NCBI GenBank assembly: GCA_018240285.1
Contig: JAFEGA010000005.1
Location: forward strand, 96,443-160,442
DNA: 64,000 bases
Direction of reading: 5' to 3'
From: Pseudomonadota bacterium
Lineage (GTDB): Bacteria; Pseudomonadota; Gammaproteobacteria; Burkholderiales; Nitrosomonadaceae
The position numbers and the translations under genes are program-made. Under the pieces are notes generated by a model, which was not told the origin of the DNA, ran no database searches, and worked only from the letters and a program-made list of their open reading frames with translations. Position 1 is the first letter of the stretch. Every line of letters begins with the position of its first letter. Below are positions 16,744-28,656 of the stretch, in pieces.

Positions 16744-17358
16744 CTAATGATTTGCGGCACTTTTTCGACGGTTTCTTTTGTATTTTAAGGCTTGCCAGAC
16801 TGTTCTGACATCAACCAGTTCACGTTGTATCAATAACGTAATCGCGATTTCTTCGATAGCCGCATAGAGACAAAATAAAACTGCAATTCTAAACGGCCAG
16901 ACCAGAGTTTCAGTAAAAAGCAGGATATAGCCTACGATGGTTACAGCCACCGCAAGTTTTACGCTCCATGTGTGATAACTGATGATCCTACGAAATTTAA
17001 CGATACCCGCGATTACCGGCAGAGTAAAGCTCAAGACAATGATAATAAAATAAAACTGCTCTTGTTGTATGATGCCGGGCCATAGTATCCAGGCACAAAT
17101 CGCCATGGTTGAGTAAATGATAAAATCTCCCCAGCTGTCGAGACGCGAACCCATCGCTGTTATTTGATTCAGCGATCTGGCCAGGAAGCCATCCAGAACA
17201 TCGGTAAATACCGCAAGAATTAATATTCCAATGTACCAATCTGGCTGCTGTGTAACAGCAAAGTAAAACAGAGCCGGTGCCAGCAATATCCGGACTAAAC
17301 TAACCAGATTGGGAAGATTAATGATTTGATCTTTTTTATGTCTCATCGCAGTAACCAT
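16744..17358 (-). CDS. CDP-alcohol phosphatidyltransferase family protein
   Basis: The 204-aa inner-membrane enzyme has the full family motif DGx2ARx8Gx3Dx3D, seen as DGFLAR, eight residues, then GSRLDSWGD (about residues 58-80). Six hydrophobic helices surround it. Such enzymes transfer a phosphatidyl group from a CDP-lipid onto an alcohol (glycerol phosphate, inositol phosphate or another). It lies 10 bp downstream of the CarS-like gene on the same strand, so substrate and enzyme may be made together. The acceptor cannot be told from the sequence. Confidence 0.87.
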   Translation of the reverse strand: MVTAMRHKKDQIINLPNLVSLVRILLAPALFYFAVTQQPDWYIGILILAVFTDVLDGFLARSLNQITAMGSRLDSWGDFIIYSTMAICAWILWPGIIQQEQFYFIIIVLSFTLPVIAGIVKFRRIISYHTWSVKLAVAVTIVGYILLFTETLVWPFRIAVLFCLYAAIEEIAITLLIQRELVDVRTVWQALKYKRNRRKSAANH

Positions 17359-17368
17359 TCCTAAACAA

Positions 17369-17857
17369 CTAATCGGATGATTTTTTTAGCACCTTCCAGT
17401 GATAAAGCATATAGGTCATTGCCATATCTATAATCAAGAAAACAAAAGATAACCAAAGTACTGACGATAACTCCAGACTAAAAGTGTGCATCATCATGAA
17501 CGCCGGTAATAGCGATTCGGGCACTTGATCCAGTAGGGGGGCCTTGCTGCTTGGCGCCATCGAGAAGCGGCGCTTGATAAAACTGGATGACAAGTCTCCA
17601 ATCACAGCGTAACTTGCTATTAAAAGTCCTATGACAAAAGGATAATTCATTAATGAAGCCGCTATTGACGTCATCAGCAATGCTGCAAAAATCCCGCGCC
17701 AAGTTTTAGAAGAACCGAATACTGGATGGTTGTCAGATAATGTAAAACCAAGATCAACAGGCGAGTTTAAATGATCACCGAAGATTATCCGTACTAATAC
17801 CGGTGCGCCGTTTGCAATTATAATGAGCAGCAATAATTGTATAAATTCGACGGTCAT
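17369..17857 (-). CDS. CDP-archaeol synthase-like CDP-lipid synthase (CarS, DUF46)
   Basis: The 162-aa membrane protein has ANGAPVL, SPVDLGFTLSDNHPVFGSSKTWRG and GDLSSSFIKRRF...PLLDQVPE, which match the CarS/DUF46 family (PF01864). In archaea CarS makes CDP-archaeol from CTP and unsaturated archaetidic acid; bacterial members are uncharacterised to my knowledge. Four or more hydrophobic helices are present. It is the first gene of a pair with the CDP-alcohol phosphatidyltransferase and diverges from the EEP-fold gene. The pair would activate and then use a phospholipid precursor outside the usual CdsA route. Confidence 0.82.
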   Translation of the reverse strand: MTVEFIQLLLLIIIANGAPVLVRIIFGDHLNSPVDLGFTLSDNHPVFGSSKTWRGIFAALLMTSIAASLMNYPFVIGLLIASYAVIGDLSSSFIKRRFSMAPSSKAPLLDQVPESLLPAFMMMHTFSLELSSVLWLSFVFLIIDMAMTYMLYHWKVLKKSSD

Positions 17858-17939
17858 CGCAAATGTTGAGAATAATCAGTCTTTGCAAAATTCGATTTCG
17901 TTTTTGACTGGTGGCAGGCAAGAAAATTTCAAGAATCGT

Positions 17940-18695
17940 ATGTCCAATACTTCACTTAAAGTTCTGACTTATAACATTCATAAAGGGTTTAGTGCGACTA
18001 ATCAGCGTTTTGTTCTGCACGAAATCAAGCGCCTATTGCAGCATATCGATGCGGATGTCGTTTTCTTACAAGAAGTGCTGGGTGAACGCAATAAACCGAA
18101 CAATCATTTCACGGGCTGGCCCAATAGCCGGCAATTTGAGTTTCTTGCCGATCAGGTTTGGCATCACTGTGCTTATGGTAAGAATGCCATTTATAAATCA
18201 GGACACCACGGCAATGCAATTTTAAGCAAATATCCCTTTATCGAATGGGAAAATATTAATGTTTCGTTTTTAAAATCGGCCAGCCGGAGTCTATTGCATG
18301 GAACAATCCAAATCCCGGGGATCTCGCAAAAAATTCATATTATTTGTGTGCATCTGGGATTATTCGGACACGAGAGGGAACGCCAACTCTCAACCCTGAC
18401 AGAGCGGATTAATTCACATGTTCCGGTAAACGAGCCGTTGATTATTGCTGGGGATTTTAACGACTGGCGCGGCCGTGCGGAACATTTTCTGCATCACGGT
18501 CTGGGTGTTAGGGAGGTTTTCAAAATCACCCGCGGTACCTATGCCCGGACCTTTCCTTCCTGGTTGCCGGTATTATCAATGGATCGGATTTATTACCGCG
18601 GCCTGGATATTTTGAATTGTAATCACTTGCATGGCCAGCCATGGCACCGTTTGTCGGACCACATTCCTTTGCTTGCCGAATTCCGTTTAACTTAA
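17940..18695 (+). CDS. Endonuclease/exonuclease/phosphatase-fold protein (YbhP-like)
   Basis: The frame opens at 17823, but the ATG at 17940 (MSNTSLKVLTYNIHKGF) is the start of the fold; codons before it overlap the divergent gene. The 251-aa protein has LTYNIHKGF, VVFLQEVLGE, VHLGLFGHERERQL, IIAGDFNDWRG and LSDHIPLLAEF, the metal and catalytic motifs of EEP phosphodiesterases. In E. coli a similar protein (YbhP) lies next to cardiolipin synthase ClsB, so the nearby lipid genes support action on a phospholipid or lipid-linked phosphodiester; this is inference. Confidence 0.82.
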   Translation: MSNTSLKVLTYNIHKGFSATNQRFVLHEIKRLLQHIDADVVFLQEVLGERNKPNNHFTGWPNSRQFEFLADQVWHHCAYGKNAIYKSGHHGNAILSKYPFIEWENINVSFLKSASRSLLHGTIQIPGISQKIHIICVHLGLFGHERERQLSTLTERINSHVPVNEPLIIAGDFNDWRGRAEHFLHHGLGVREVFKITRGTYARTFPSWLPVLSMDRIYYRGLDILNCNHLHGQPWHRLSDHIPLLAEFRLT

Positions 18696-18702
18696 GTTCT
18701 AA

Positions 18703-18846
18703 GGATGCTTTAGAAGACTATTTCGCGCATTCAACATTACGGCGGTGAAATCAGGTTCAAAGTGCTCATTTAACATTCGTAAACTACACTTTTTCACCTG
18801 ATTTCGCTTGCTTGATCGCTGCTGGTTTACCTTCTTCAGAGTTTTC
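18703..18846. repeat. MITE-like element, family 1, copy B (144 bp)
   Basis: Orientation is reversed relative to copy A. It has the same order: a terminal GGATGCTTTAGAAG end after CTAA, GAAATCAGG and CCTGATTTCGC arms around a spacer, and a TTCAGAGTTTTC right end. The right flank (CGGA) has lost the YTAR form. It fills most of the space between the EEP gene and the end of lon. A separate 12-bp inverted repeat (CTGCTGGTTTAC at 18819-18830 and GTAAACCAGCAG at 18873-18884) overlaps its right side. Confidence 0.7.
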
Positions 18847-18893
18847 CGGAATACTTCCCGGTGTGGAGGAAAGTAAACCAGCAGGAAAATAAC

Positions 18894-21305
18894 TCAGTGC
18901 TTAATTACAGACTCTATCAAGTTTTCTTCAGTACTGGGTTGCAGGACTGGCTGTGCAATCGGGGCAGGGAACAGCTCAGGTTTGTGTTCCAGTGCGATAT
19001 CCAGCACCTGATCGATCCACTTAACCGGGTAAATGGTCAGTTGGCTTTTTATATTAGCTGGAATTTCAGTTAAATCCTTCACATTCTTGTCCGGAATAAT
19101 GACTGCTTTAATGCCGCCGCGATGTGCTGCCAATAGTTTTTCTTTCAGACCACCGATTGGAAGCACTTCACCTCTAAGCGTAATTTCACCAGTCATGGCG
19201 ACATCGGCTCTGACGGCAATATTGGTGAGAACTGACACCATTGCGACGCAAATACCAATCCCTGCGCTTGGTCCATCCTTCGGTGTTGCTCCTTCGGGAA
19301 GATGGATATGAATATCGTTCTTTTGGTAAAAATCTTCCGCTATTCCGAGTAGATGGGAGCGGCTCCGAACCACCGAGAGCGCTGCCTGGATGGATTCTTG
19401 CATTACTTCACCAAGCTGCCCGGTAGTAATGGTTTTTCCTTTTCCTGGCAATACCACAGCTTCAATAGTCAGCAATTCGCCGCCAACTTCCGTCCACGCC
19501 AAACCAGTAACTTGTCCAACTTGATTTTTTTCTTCTGCTACGCCGTACGTATAACGTCTTACGCCTAAGAATTTATCAAGATTGCGAGAGGTGACGGTAA
19601 TTTTGTTTTTACCTTTCTTCAGCAGCATTGCTTTCACTGCTTTGCGGCAAATCTTTGAAATTTCCCGTTCCATTGCACGCACACCCGCTTCTCTCGTGTA
19701 GTAACGCGCAATATCCCGTAACGCAGATTCTGAAACAACCAGTTCATTTTCTTTAAGGCCGTGATTCTGCATTTGTTTTGTCAACAAATACCGTGTGGCT
19801 ATATTCAACTTCTCGTCTTCCGTATATCCGGAAAGTTGAATCACTTCCATGCGATCCAACAATGCCGGTGGAATGTTCAATGTATTTGCTGTGGCTACGA
19901 ACATCACATCCGACAGATCGTACTCCACTTCGATATAATGATCGACAAAGGTACTATTTTGTTCAGGATCAAGAACTTCTAGTAAAGCAGAAGACGGATC
20001 TCCACGAAAATCCATACCCATCTTGTCGACTTCATCAAGCAAAAATAATGGGTTCTTGACGCCTACCTTGCTCATATTATGCAAAATTTTTCCAGGCATC
20101 GATCCGATGTAGGTTCGCCGATGACCTCGAATCTCAGCTTCATCGCGCACACCCCCCAACGACATGCGCACAAACTTCCGGTTCGTCGCATGTGCAATTG
20201 ATTGCCCTAGTGAAGTTTTACCAACACCAGGAGGGCCTACCAAGCAAAGAATCGGCGCTTTCAGTTTATTGACCCGTTGCTGAACTGCAAGATACTCAAC
20301 GATTCGTTCCTTAACTTTTTCTAGGCCGTAATGATCTTGCTCCAGTCTTGCTTCTGCTGCTCTAAGATCCTGATTGATTTTGCTCTTCTTTTTCCAAGGT
20401 AGGGTCACGAGTGCATCGATATAGTTGCGCACCACTGTAGCTTCTGCCGACATTGGCGACATCAAACGCAATTTTTTTAATTCCGATTCGGCTTTGGTCA
20501 GCACCTCTTTAGGCATTTGAGCCGATTTAATTTTTTTCTCGATTTCATCAATATCCGCGCCGTCTTCGCCTTCCCCCAGCTCTTTCTGGATAGCCTTCAC
20601 TTGTTCATTGAGATAGTAGTCACGCTGACTCTTTTCCATCTGTCGCTTGACTCTACCGCGAATGCGTTTTTCCACTTGCAGGATATCCAACTCGGTTTCC
20701 AATAATCCGAGTAAGTGCTCCAGGCGTTTGGAGACGTCGAATATTTCCAAAACTTCTTGTTTCTGCTCGAGCTTCAAGGGAAGGTAGGCGGCAATAGTAT
20801 CAGCCAGCCGACCTGCATCATCAATACCTCCTAGCGAAGTAATGATTTCCGGTGGAATTTTTTTATTCAGTTTTACGTACTGATCAAACTGATTCAAAAT
20901 GGCACGGCGCATCGCTTCAACTTCAGGATTTTCCGTTGCATTGGAATGAATTTGCGTCGCTCTTCCGGAGTAATGTGTGTCAGAGTCGATTAACTCTTGA
21001 ATCCGTGCGCGATGATTGCCTTCTACCAGAACCTTGACAGTACCGTCAGGCAATTTCAGCATTTGCAGCAAACTGGCAATACTGCACACATCATAGAGAT
21101 CTTCGGGCGCAGGATCGTCCTTTGATGCCACCTTCTGTGCGACCAATAGGATATTTTTATTCGATTCCATTGCCAGTTCAAGCGCCTTGATAGATTTTTG
21201 CCTACCGACGAACAATGGAATAACCATATGTGGAAAGACCACAACGTCCCGCAAAGGTAAAAGCGGCAATACCAACTGTTCAGAATCTTCAACCAATGAA
21301 GTCAT
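18894..21305 (-). CDS. lon: ATP-dependent protease La (Lon)
   Basis: Lon is a cytosolic hexameric ATP-dependent serine protease that removes misfolded and regulatory proteins. The 803-aa protein has the N-terminal substrate-binding LAN domain, a coiled-coil stretch, the AAA+ module with Walker A GPPGVGKTS near residue 355 and a Walker B LFLLDEVDKMG, and a C-terminal protease domain with KDGPSAG (catalytic Ser near 680) and the Lys of the dyad about 43 residues later. Length matches the family. It is the last gene of the tig-clpP-clpX-lon group, 173 bp after clpX. Confidence 0.98.
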   Translation of the reverse strand: MTSLVEDSEQLVLPLLPLRDVVVFPHMVIPLFVGRQKSIKALELAMESNKNILLVAQKVASKDDPAPEDLYDVCSIASLLQMLKLPDGTVKVLVEGNHRARIQELIDSDTHYSGRATQIHSNATENPEVEAMRRAILNQFDQYVKLNKKIPPEIITSLGGIDDAGRLADTIAAYLPLKLEQKQEVLEIFDVSKRLEHLLGLLETELDILQVEKRIRGRVKRQMEKSQRDYYLNEQVKAIQKELGEGEDGADIDEIEKKIKSAQMPKEVLTKAESELKKLRLMSPMSAEATVVRNYIDALVTLPWKKKSKINQDLRAAEARLEQDHYGLEKVKERIVEYLAVQQRVNKLKAPILCLVGPPGVGKTSLGQSIAHATNRKFVRMSLGGVRDEAEIRGHRRTYIGSMPGKILHNMSKVGVKNPLFLLDEVDKMGMDFRGDPSSALLEVLDPEQNSTFVDHYIEVEYDLSDVMFVATANTLNIPPALLDRMEVIQLSGYTEDEKLNIATRYLLTKQMQNHGLKENELVVSESALRDIARYYTREAGVRAMEREISKICRKAVKAMLLKKGKNKITVTSRNLDKFLGVRRYTYGVAEEKNQVGQVTGLAWTEVGGELLTIEAVVLPGKGKTITTGQLGEVMQESIQAALSVVRSRSHLLGIAEDFYQKNDIHIHLPEGATPKDGPSAGIGICVAMVSVLTNIAVRADVAMTGEITLRGEVLPIGGLKEKLLAAHRGGIKAVIIPDKNVKDLTEIPANIKSQLTIYPVKWIDQVLDIALEHKPELFPAPIAQPVLQPSTEENLIESVIKH

Positions 21306-21478
21306 ATTAATCCACTAAAAATTGACAACTATTTGACAAATATAGGCGCAAATCAAAAATACAAGATGGCGATGAGGAGCATACACTAACATGAGGCGCC
21401 ATCTGTAGATCGTTCAAAAAAGAACATTAAATGCACATATTTTCTTTTCGAATAACAAAACCGACTAGATCTTTTCAA

Positions 21479-22759
21479 TTACTTAGAACGCTTAGCAACT
21501 TTAGGTTGATCTGAGTAAATTAAAATTGGTTTGATATCATCATTGGTTGAATTAAAGTCAATCACTACCTTTGTAACATTCTCTAATGAAGGAAGATCGT
21601 ACATGATATCCAACAGTATTTCTTCCAGAATTGAACGTAATCCGCGCGCGCCTGTTTTACGAGTCAACGCTCTTTTGGCAATTGCTTTTAGAGCTGCTTC
21701 ACGAAACTCCAGCTCAACCCCCCCGCCTTCCATATTGAACATCTTCCAATACTGTTTCACAAGTGCATTCTTGGGTTCTGTCAATATCTGAATTAATGCC
21801 GCTTCATTGAGTTCTTCCAATGTCGCTACAACAGGCAATCGTCCAACAAATTCAGGGATCAAGCCAAATTTTACTAAATCTTCCGGTTCTACTTGCTGTA
21901 GAGTTTTATTTACATCCTTACGGGAGTGGCTTTTTACATCAACTCCAAAACCAATTCCACCTTTCTCGGTTCGTGCTCTAATCACTTTATCAAGACCATC
22001 GAAAGCACCACCGCATATAAACAGAATATTGGTCGTATCGACTTGGATAAATTCTTGATTAGGATGTTTCCGTCCGCCTTGAGGGGGAACCATGGCAATG
22101 GTGCCCTCAATTAATTTCAATAACGCTTGCTGCACCCCTTCGCCTGAAACGTCACGTGTAATAGAGGGATTATCCGATTTGCGTGAAATTTTATCGATTT
22201 CATCAATGTATACGATGCCGCGTTGCGCTTTCTCGGCATCATAATTACATTTTTGCAGTAATTTCTGGATAATATTCTCAACATCCTCACCAACGTAACC
22301 AGCTTCGGTCAATGCTGTTGCATCGGCCATAATAAAGGGAACATCCAGTAATCGCGCTAAGGTTTGAGCCAATAGTGTTTTACCCGAACCTGTCGGACCA
22401 ACCAGCAAGATATTGCTCTTTGAAAGTTCAATATCATCGGTTTCATCCGATTTTGTTACATTTCTCAGCCGCTTATAATGATTGTAAACAGCCACGGAAA
22501 GAATTTTCTTTGCAGATTCTTGCCCGATTACATATTGATCGAGTATTTGGCAAATTTCACGAGGTACCGGTAAATTCGATTTGACTAACTTGGTTGCCTC
22601 ATCACCTTGCATTTCTTCGCGAATGATGTCATTGCATAAATCAATACATTCATCGCAAATAAAAACCGAAGGGCCTGCAATAAGCTTTCTCACTTCATGC
22701 TGACTCTTGCCGCAAAAAGAACAATAGAGAAGTTTCTCGCTACTAGCTTTGTCTGGCAT
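21479..22759 (-). CDS. clpX: ClpX, ATPase subunit of the ClpXP protease
   Basis: ClpX unfolds tagged substrates and feeds them to ClpP. The 426-aa protein has the N-terminal C4 zinc-binding domain (CSFCGKSQ and CDECIDLC), Walker [12 protein letters not shown] near residue 120, a Walker [11 protein letters not shown], an IGF-like loop region ([10 protein letters not shown]) for ClpP docking and sensor motifs. It lies about 70 bp downstream of clpP on the same strand. Confidence 0.98.
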   Translation of the reverse strand: MPDKASSEKLLYCSFCGKSQHEVRKLIAGPSVFICDECIDLCNDIIREEMQGDEATKLVKSNLPVPREICQILDQYVIGQESAKKILSVAVYNHYKRLRNVTKSDETDDIELSKSNILLVGPTGSGKTLLAQTLARLLDVPFIMADATALTEAGYVGEDVENIIQKLLQKCNYDAEKAQRGIVYIDEIDKISRKSDNPSITRDVSGEGVQQALLKLIEGTIAMVPPQGGRKHPNQEFIQVDTTNILFICGGAFDGLDKVIRARTEKGGIGFGVDVKSHSRKDVNKTLQQVEPEDLVKFGLIPEFVGRLPVVATLEELNEAALIQILTEPKNALVKQYWKMFNMEGGGVELEFREAALKAIAKRALTRKTGARGLRSILEEILLDIMYDLPSLENVTKVVIDFNSTNDDIKPILIYSDQPKVAKRSK

Positions 22760-22827
22760 ATCTTTATCCCACCCTAATCGAGTTTAGATGTATCCGTGTT
22801 TAAATAAATTTTGCACAAGTATTTGAC

Positions 22828-23469
22828 TTAATTTGCGCTTTCATCCCTTTTTGCCAATACTGCATCTACTAAACCATAATTCACAGATTCTGTAGCACTC
22901 ATAAAATTATCACGATCAGTATCTTTCTCGACATCAGAAACCGGGCGTCCGGTATGTTTCGCCATGATCTCATTTAATCGAGCCTTCAGATATAAGATCT
23001 CACGTGCATGGATCTCAATATCCGAAGCCTGTCCTTGAAAACCTCCCAGCGGTTGATGGATCATGACACGCGAATTCGGCAAACAGTATCGTTTACCTTT
23101 TGCACCTGCAGTTAAAAGGAGAGCTCCCATACTGGCTGCTTGACCGATACATAAAGTACTTACATCCGGTTTTATATATTGCATGGTGTCATAAATAGCC
23201 AAACCGGCGGATACCATTCCTCCCGGTGAGTTAATATAAAAATGAATATCTTTTTCTGAATTCTCAGACTCAAGAAACAAAAATTGCGCAACCACCAAAT
23301 TCGCACTGGCTTCAGTAACTGGGCCAACCAGAAATACAACTCTTTCTTTTAATAATCGCGAATAAATATCATAAGCACGTTCACCCCGCCCGCTGGTTTC
23401 TATTACCATAGGAATTAATCCTAGGTTTTTAGGTTCCAGATCACGCATATTTTCAAGCAATTGATTCAT
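22828..23469 (-). CDS. clpP: ClpP, proteolytic subunit
   Basis: The 213-aa serine protease forms tetradecameric rings that work with ClpX or ClpA. The catalytic Ser is in [14 protein letters not shown], the His in [11 protein letters not shown], and the Asp follows in the DTDRDNFMS region. Its ATG is one base after the stop of tig, so the two are read together. The N-terminal [16 protein letters not shown] is the usual processing and axial-loop region. Confidence 0.98.
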   Translation of the reverse strand: MNQLLENMRDLEPKNLGLIPMVIETSGRGERAYDIYSRLLKERVVFLVGPVTEASANLVVAQFLFLESENSEKDIHFYINSPGGMVSAGLAIYDTMQYIKPDVSTLCIGQAASMGALLLTAGAKGKRYCLPNSRVMIHQPLGGFQGQASDIEIHAREILYLKARLNEIMAKHTGRPVSDVEKDTDRDNFMSATESVNYGLVDAVLAKRDESAN

Positions 23470-23470
23470 T

Positions 23471-24775
23471 TTAGGATATCCCCATCAGCTCATCGAAAGT
23501 CACAGTTTTATCAATCAATTTTATTTTTCCGAGCACCCAATTAACTACATTTTCTTCCAATGCCAATGATTCTGCTTCCTGCAAACGCTCTGATGAAGCA
23601 TAATGCCATTTAACAACCTGTTCTGGATTTTCATAACTCTGCGCCGCATCTTCAATAATGGCGCGTACTTGTTCCGGTGTGGCTTTAAGTGCATGCACCT
23701 TTACCAGTTCAGCTAAAATCAAACCCAATTTAATGCGATATTCAGCTTTTTCTTTAAAATGATCCGCTGTCAGCGATATTTCCTTAGTTTTTATTCCACG
23801 TGCTTCAAGATCACTTTTCGCATTTTGCAATAATCGTTCTTTTTCTTGATTAACCAATATACTAGGCGCGTCGATCTGTGTTGTATTCAGCAGCAATTGC
23901 ATGACTTGCTCTTTAAGTTTCGATCTCACTCTTTTAGAAATTTCACGTTCAAGATCTTGCTGTATGCCTTCTCGTAATTTTTTGAGATCCCCGTCAGGAA
24001 TACCTAGAGATTTAGCTAGTTCTGTATCTATTTTTGGCAATACTGGTTCTTCCAGCTGATTCAGTTTGGCTTCGAATGTAACGGTTTTCCCAGCAATATC
24101 TTTACCATGATAATCTTCCGGAAAAACAACATCAAATGATTTACTGCTGCCAGCTTGCATGCCGATCAGTGAAGCTTCAAAGTCCTTGAGAAATTTCCCA
24201 TCCCCTAGTATTAAATACACATCTTCGGCTTTTCCGCCTGTAAAATCATTACCATAAATTGTGCCGTGATAATCAATTTTAACCCTATCACCTTTTTGAG
24301 CTGCACGATCAACCGGTTTATAGGCCACGCGCTGTTTACATATCATGTCAAGTGTCTTGTCAATGTCTGCTTCACTTGCTTGTGCATTTGGTCGTTCGAT
24401 ACTTTGATTATTCAAATCGCCTAATACGATTTCAGGATACACTTCAAATGTTGCGCTTACGGTATAAAGAGAATCGTTATTATCAGCTGGTTTTGCTTCA
24501 AAACGCGGATAACCGGCCACTTGGAGATTCTGTTGTTGCACAGTGTCTTTGAACTCTTTATGCACTGCATCGTTCAATACATCTTGTTGAACTTGTGCGC
24601 CATACATTTGAGTCACAATTTTTAATGGGACCTTTCCGGGACGGAAACCATGCAATTTGACTGTTTTTGCCAGCCGATTTAAACGTTTGTCGATTTCATC
24701 CTGTAATTTCTCCAAAGAAATTGTAATATCAAAACGACGCTCCAATGCACCAAGGTTTTCTACATTTGATCCCAT
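23471..24775 (-). CDS. tig: Trigger factor chaperone
   Basis: This ribosome-bound chaperone and peptidyl-prolyl isomerase has 434 aa. The N-terminal ribosome-binding signature is present as GFRPGKVPL (the GFRxGxxP loop near residue 45). A central FKBP-type domain ([10 protein letters not shown]..., residues about 160-240) follows, then a helical C-terminal substrate-binding region. It begins the tig-clpP-clpX-lon cluster, as in many proteobacteria. Confidence 0.97.
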   Translation of the reverse strand: MGSNVENLGALERRFDITISLEKLQDEIDKRLNRLAKTVKLHGFRPGKVPLKIVTQMYGAQVQQDVLNDAVHKEFKDTVQQQNLQVAGYPRFEAKPADNNDSLYTVSATFEVYPEIVLGDLNNQSIERPNAQASEADIDKTLDMICKQRVAYKPVDRAAQKGDRVKIDYHGTIYGNDFTGGKAEDVYLILGDGKFLKDFEASLIGMQAGSSKSFDVVFPEDYHGKDIAGKTVTFEAKLNQLEEPVLPKIDTELAKSLGIPDGDLKKLREGIQQDLEREISKRVRSKLKEQVMQLLLNTTQIDAPSILVNQEKERLLQNAKSDLEARGIKTKEISLTADHFKEKAEYRIKLGLILAELVKVHALKATPEQVRAIIEDAAQSYENPEQVVKWHYASSERLQEAESLALEENVVNWVLGKIKLIDKTVTFDELMGIS

Positions 24776-24873
24776 TCAAGTTCCCGACTGATTAAATTAT
24801 TTTTCAATACATTACGATATTATCCGATCAATTCTTACTATTGCCGGACAAAGAGATTTTCGATAAATACAAT

Positions 24874-24959
<86 letters not shown>

Positions 24960-25030
24960 TAATCAATTCATTGTAACAATTATACCTTTTAATTTCTCTA
25001 ACCGCAGCCGGATCGTTCAATCCAGATTGA

Positions 25031-25777
25031 TTAGCAGAATACGGTTTGCCCTCGGATATTCTTACTATCCGGCCCCATCAAATAAAGATAAGTAGCCATT
25101 AAATCCTCAGGACGCCGCATCGTTTGCTTGATTTCACCCGGATGAGTAATAATGCGTTGAGGTGAATTCACAATCCCCGGTACGATAGAATTCATGCGCA
25201 AGTTAGGCAATATTTCCCACTCAGCGGCCTGTATTTTCATCAGCGCTTGAACCCCTGCGCTGGCTACAGCAAATCCTCCCCAATACGCAGCAGGATTCAG
25301 TCCATGCGAGCTCGAAGTCATGATCACGCTTGCATCCGCAGAAGCTTTCAATAGCGGCAGGCACGCTTTTGTGATCGCAAAAGGTGCGATTAAATTCACT
25401 TGCAGCAGCGACCGGAATTGTGCGACCGATTGATATTCAAGAGGACTCAAACTGGTTAGCAAAGCTGCATTATGCAAAATCCCGTCAAGCCGTCCCAGCT
25501 GCTCCGCGATCGCTTGCGCTAAAATAACGAAATCCTTGTCATCAGCTTTTTCGAAATCGAGAGGGTAAATGACTGCTTGCGTTTTGCCAAGGGCTTCAAT
25601 CTCATCATAAACAGCTTCCAGTTTTTTAACCTTGCGGCCATGCAAAATTATGGTAGCACCGTGATTTGCATAGGTTAATGCTGCTGCGCGTCCCAGTCCT
25701 TGTCCTGCGCCTGTCACCAGAATAACGCGATCACGCAACAGATCTTCATTCGGAGCGTAGTTTTCTATTTTGTCCAT
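25031..25777 (-). CDS. YciK-like short-chain dehydrogenase without the usual Tyr-Lys pair
   Basis: The 248-aa Rossmann protein has the nucleotide site VTGAGQGLG at 21-29 and NxA-like HNAA at 102-105, so it should still bind NAD(P). In YciK relatives the active site reads WGAYxxSK after a Ser; here residues 166-173 are WGGFAVAS, so the catalytic Tyr is Phe169 and the Lys is Ser173. The usual hydride-transfer chemistry should therefore be lost or changed. It is followed at about 70 bp by tRNA-Leu. It could be a regulatory or binding protein. Confidence 0.82.
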   Translation of the reverse strand: MDKIENYAPNEDLLRDRVILVTGAGQGLGRAAALTYANHGATIILHGRKVKKLEAVYDEIEALGKTQAVIYPLDFEKADDKDFVILAQAIAEQLGRLDGILHNAALLTSLSPLEYQSVAQFRSLLQVNLIAPFAITKACLPLLKASADASVIMTSSSHGLNPAAYWGGFAVASAGVQALMKIQAAEWEILPNLRMNSIVPGIVNSPQRIITHPGEIKQTMRRPEDLMATYLYLMGPDSKNIRGQTVFC

Positions 25778-25861
25778 ATCGTGGAATTTATCATTAAAAT
25801 ATTTTTATCAATAAAAATATAATGCTGGATAAATATCTCTATTCTTTTGATCGTAATTTAA

Positions 25862-26004
25862 GGAAATGCTGATTAATTGACTGCACGAGCGAATCGCTTC
25901 GTCGCGCGGTACTCACTTCCTCGCCTATCTGATTGATATATCTCGGTTGTTATGTTCCGTGCACCTCGCCCTTCATCATGTTCGTCGAATTAATCAGCAC
26001 TTCC
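25862..26004. repeat. MITE-like element, family 2, copy A (143 bp)
   Basis: The left end GGAAATGCTGATTAATT and right end GAATTAATCAGCACTTCC are inverted copies. TTAA stands directly on both sides (25858-25861 and 26005-26008) as a 4-bp target duplication. The element is closely similar along its length to 35901-36043, which is exactly as long. It carries no open frame of note. Confidence 0.82.
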
Positions 26005-26017
26005 TTAACAAACAATA

Positions 26018-26054
26018 AAAAAACAGACTCCAAAAATATCGGAGTCTGTTTTTC
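26018..26054 (-). terminator. Intrinsic terminator of groES-groEL
   Basis: AAACAGACTCC at 26021-26031 pairs with GGAGTCTGTTT at 26041-26051: an 11-bp stem with a 9-base loop, flanked by A- and T-runs. On the minus strand it lies about 35 bases after the groEL stop, ending the operon. Confidence 0.85.
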
Positions 26055-26087
26055 GTCAAAACACTACGTGTGATGAGATGGCTGGCT

Positions 26088-27755
<1,668 letters not shown>

Positions 27756-27801
27756 TTAACAACACATTATCTTTAGTGAGTAATCTAACCGGCGCACAGC
27801 G

Positions 27802-28092
27802 TTAGCCTTCAATCACACCCATAATATCTTCTTCACGCATTACCAATAGCTCTTCGCCTTGAACCTTAACCGATTGTCCAGCGTATTTTCCAAACAATAC
27901 TCGATCGCCAACTTTGACTTCCAATGGACGCACTTTTCCATCATCACCAATCTTGCCTTTACCGACTGCCAGTACTTCACCTTGATCAGGTTTCTCTGCT
28001 GCGCTGTCTGGAATCACAATACCTGAAGCGGTTTTACGCTCATCTTCCAATCGTTTGACAACCACACGATCATGCAAAGGACGAATTTTCAT
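27802..28092 (-). CDS. groS: Co-chaperonin GroES (10 kDa)
   Basis: The frame has an ATG at 28107, but [18 protein letters not shown] from 28092 is the standard GroES start, giving 96 aa. The mobile loop ([19 protein letters not shown], quoted in part as [12 protein letters not shown]) contacts GroEL. It is first in the groES-groEL operon, preceded at about 105 bp by a CIRCE element. Confidence 0.97.
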   Translation of the reverse strand: MKIRPLHDRVVVKRLEDERKTASGIVIPDSAAEKPDQGEVLAVGKGKIGDDGKVRPLEVKVGDRVLFGKYAGQSVKVQGEELLVMREEDIMGVIEG

Positions 28093-28196
28093 ACCATTTT
28101 CTCCCATAAAAGTTAAAAAAAATCAGAAATTATGAAATGCTTTGCATTTCATTCATGCGTTTTTTAAAAATCTGAATGTAGTTATAAAAGGAATTA

Positions 28197-28223
28197 TTAG
28201 CACTCATCAGATATGAGTGCCAA
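28197..28223 (-). promoter_or_regulatory. CIRCE operator (HrcA site) upstream of groES
   Basis: TTAGCACTC at 28197-28205, nine bases, GAGTGCCAA at 28215-28223. This matches the CIRCE consensus TTAGCACTC-N9-GAGTGCTAA with one difference. HrcA binds it and represses groESL until heat stress; hrcA itself is not in the window. Confidence 0.92.
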
Positions 28224-28656
28224 TAATAGGGATTATGATTGGGAATTTCAAGATCAGAGCATAAGAATTATTTGTAACATATTGTAAAAAATAATATAAA
28301 TTTGGAAGTTCTTGAAGAATATTTTTACATTGATGATCAAAATGAAATTTAAATTGAAAGCTGTATTGGCGGTAATTCAAAGAGAAAAAGTTGCCGTACT
28401 TACAATCGGTGTAACAGTATGGATTCATTCATTGCAGATCAATAGCTGGGGGCGGTTGACCATAAAGGCTATTTGGTACGCAGTGATGCAACCTAGTTTC
28501 AGCACCAGAGTATTCGGAGTGACTGAGAAAAATCGGCTTCCATGATGGAGATGTTGAGCATCGCTAGCATAATCTCCAAACCCGGAACCGGCATTCCAGG
28601 CGAGCAGCGAGTGATCTATTCCTATCTGATTAAAATTTGACCACCAATTGGCTTAA
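28224..28656. other. Intergenic region between groES control region and a repeat
   Basis: This stretch holds no gene I can support. A 77-codon plus-strand frame (28312-28545) begins MKNIFTLMIKMKFKLKAV and has no clear ribosome site or family resemblance, so I leave it out. No RNA structure was recognised. Confidence 0.4.

Noticed and set aside
28312..28545. 77-codon frame downstream of the groES control region
   Set aside because: No convincing ribosome site and no protein-like pattern; the region is AT-rich and frames of this length arise by chance.
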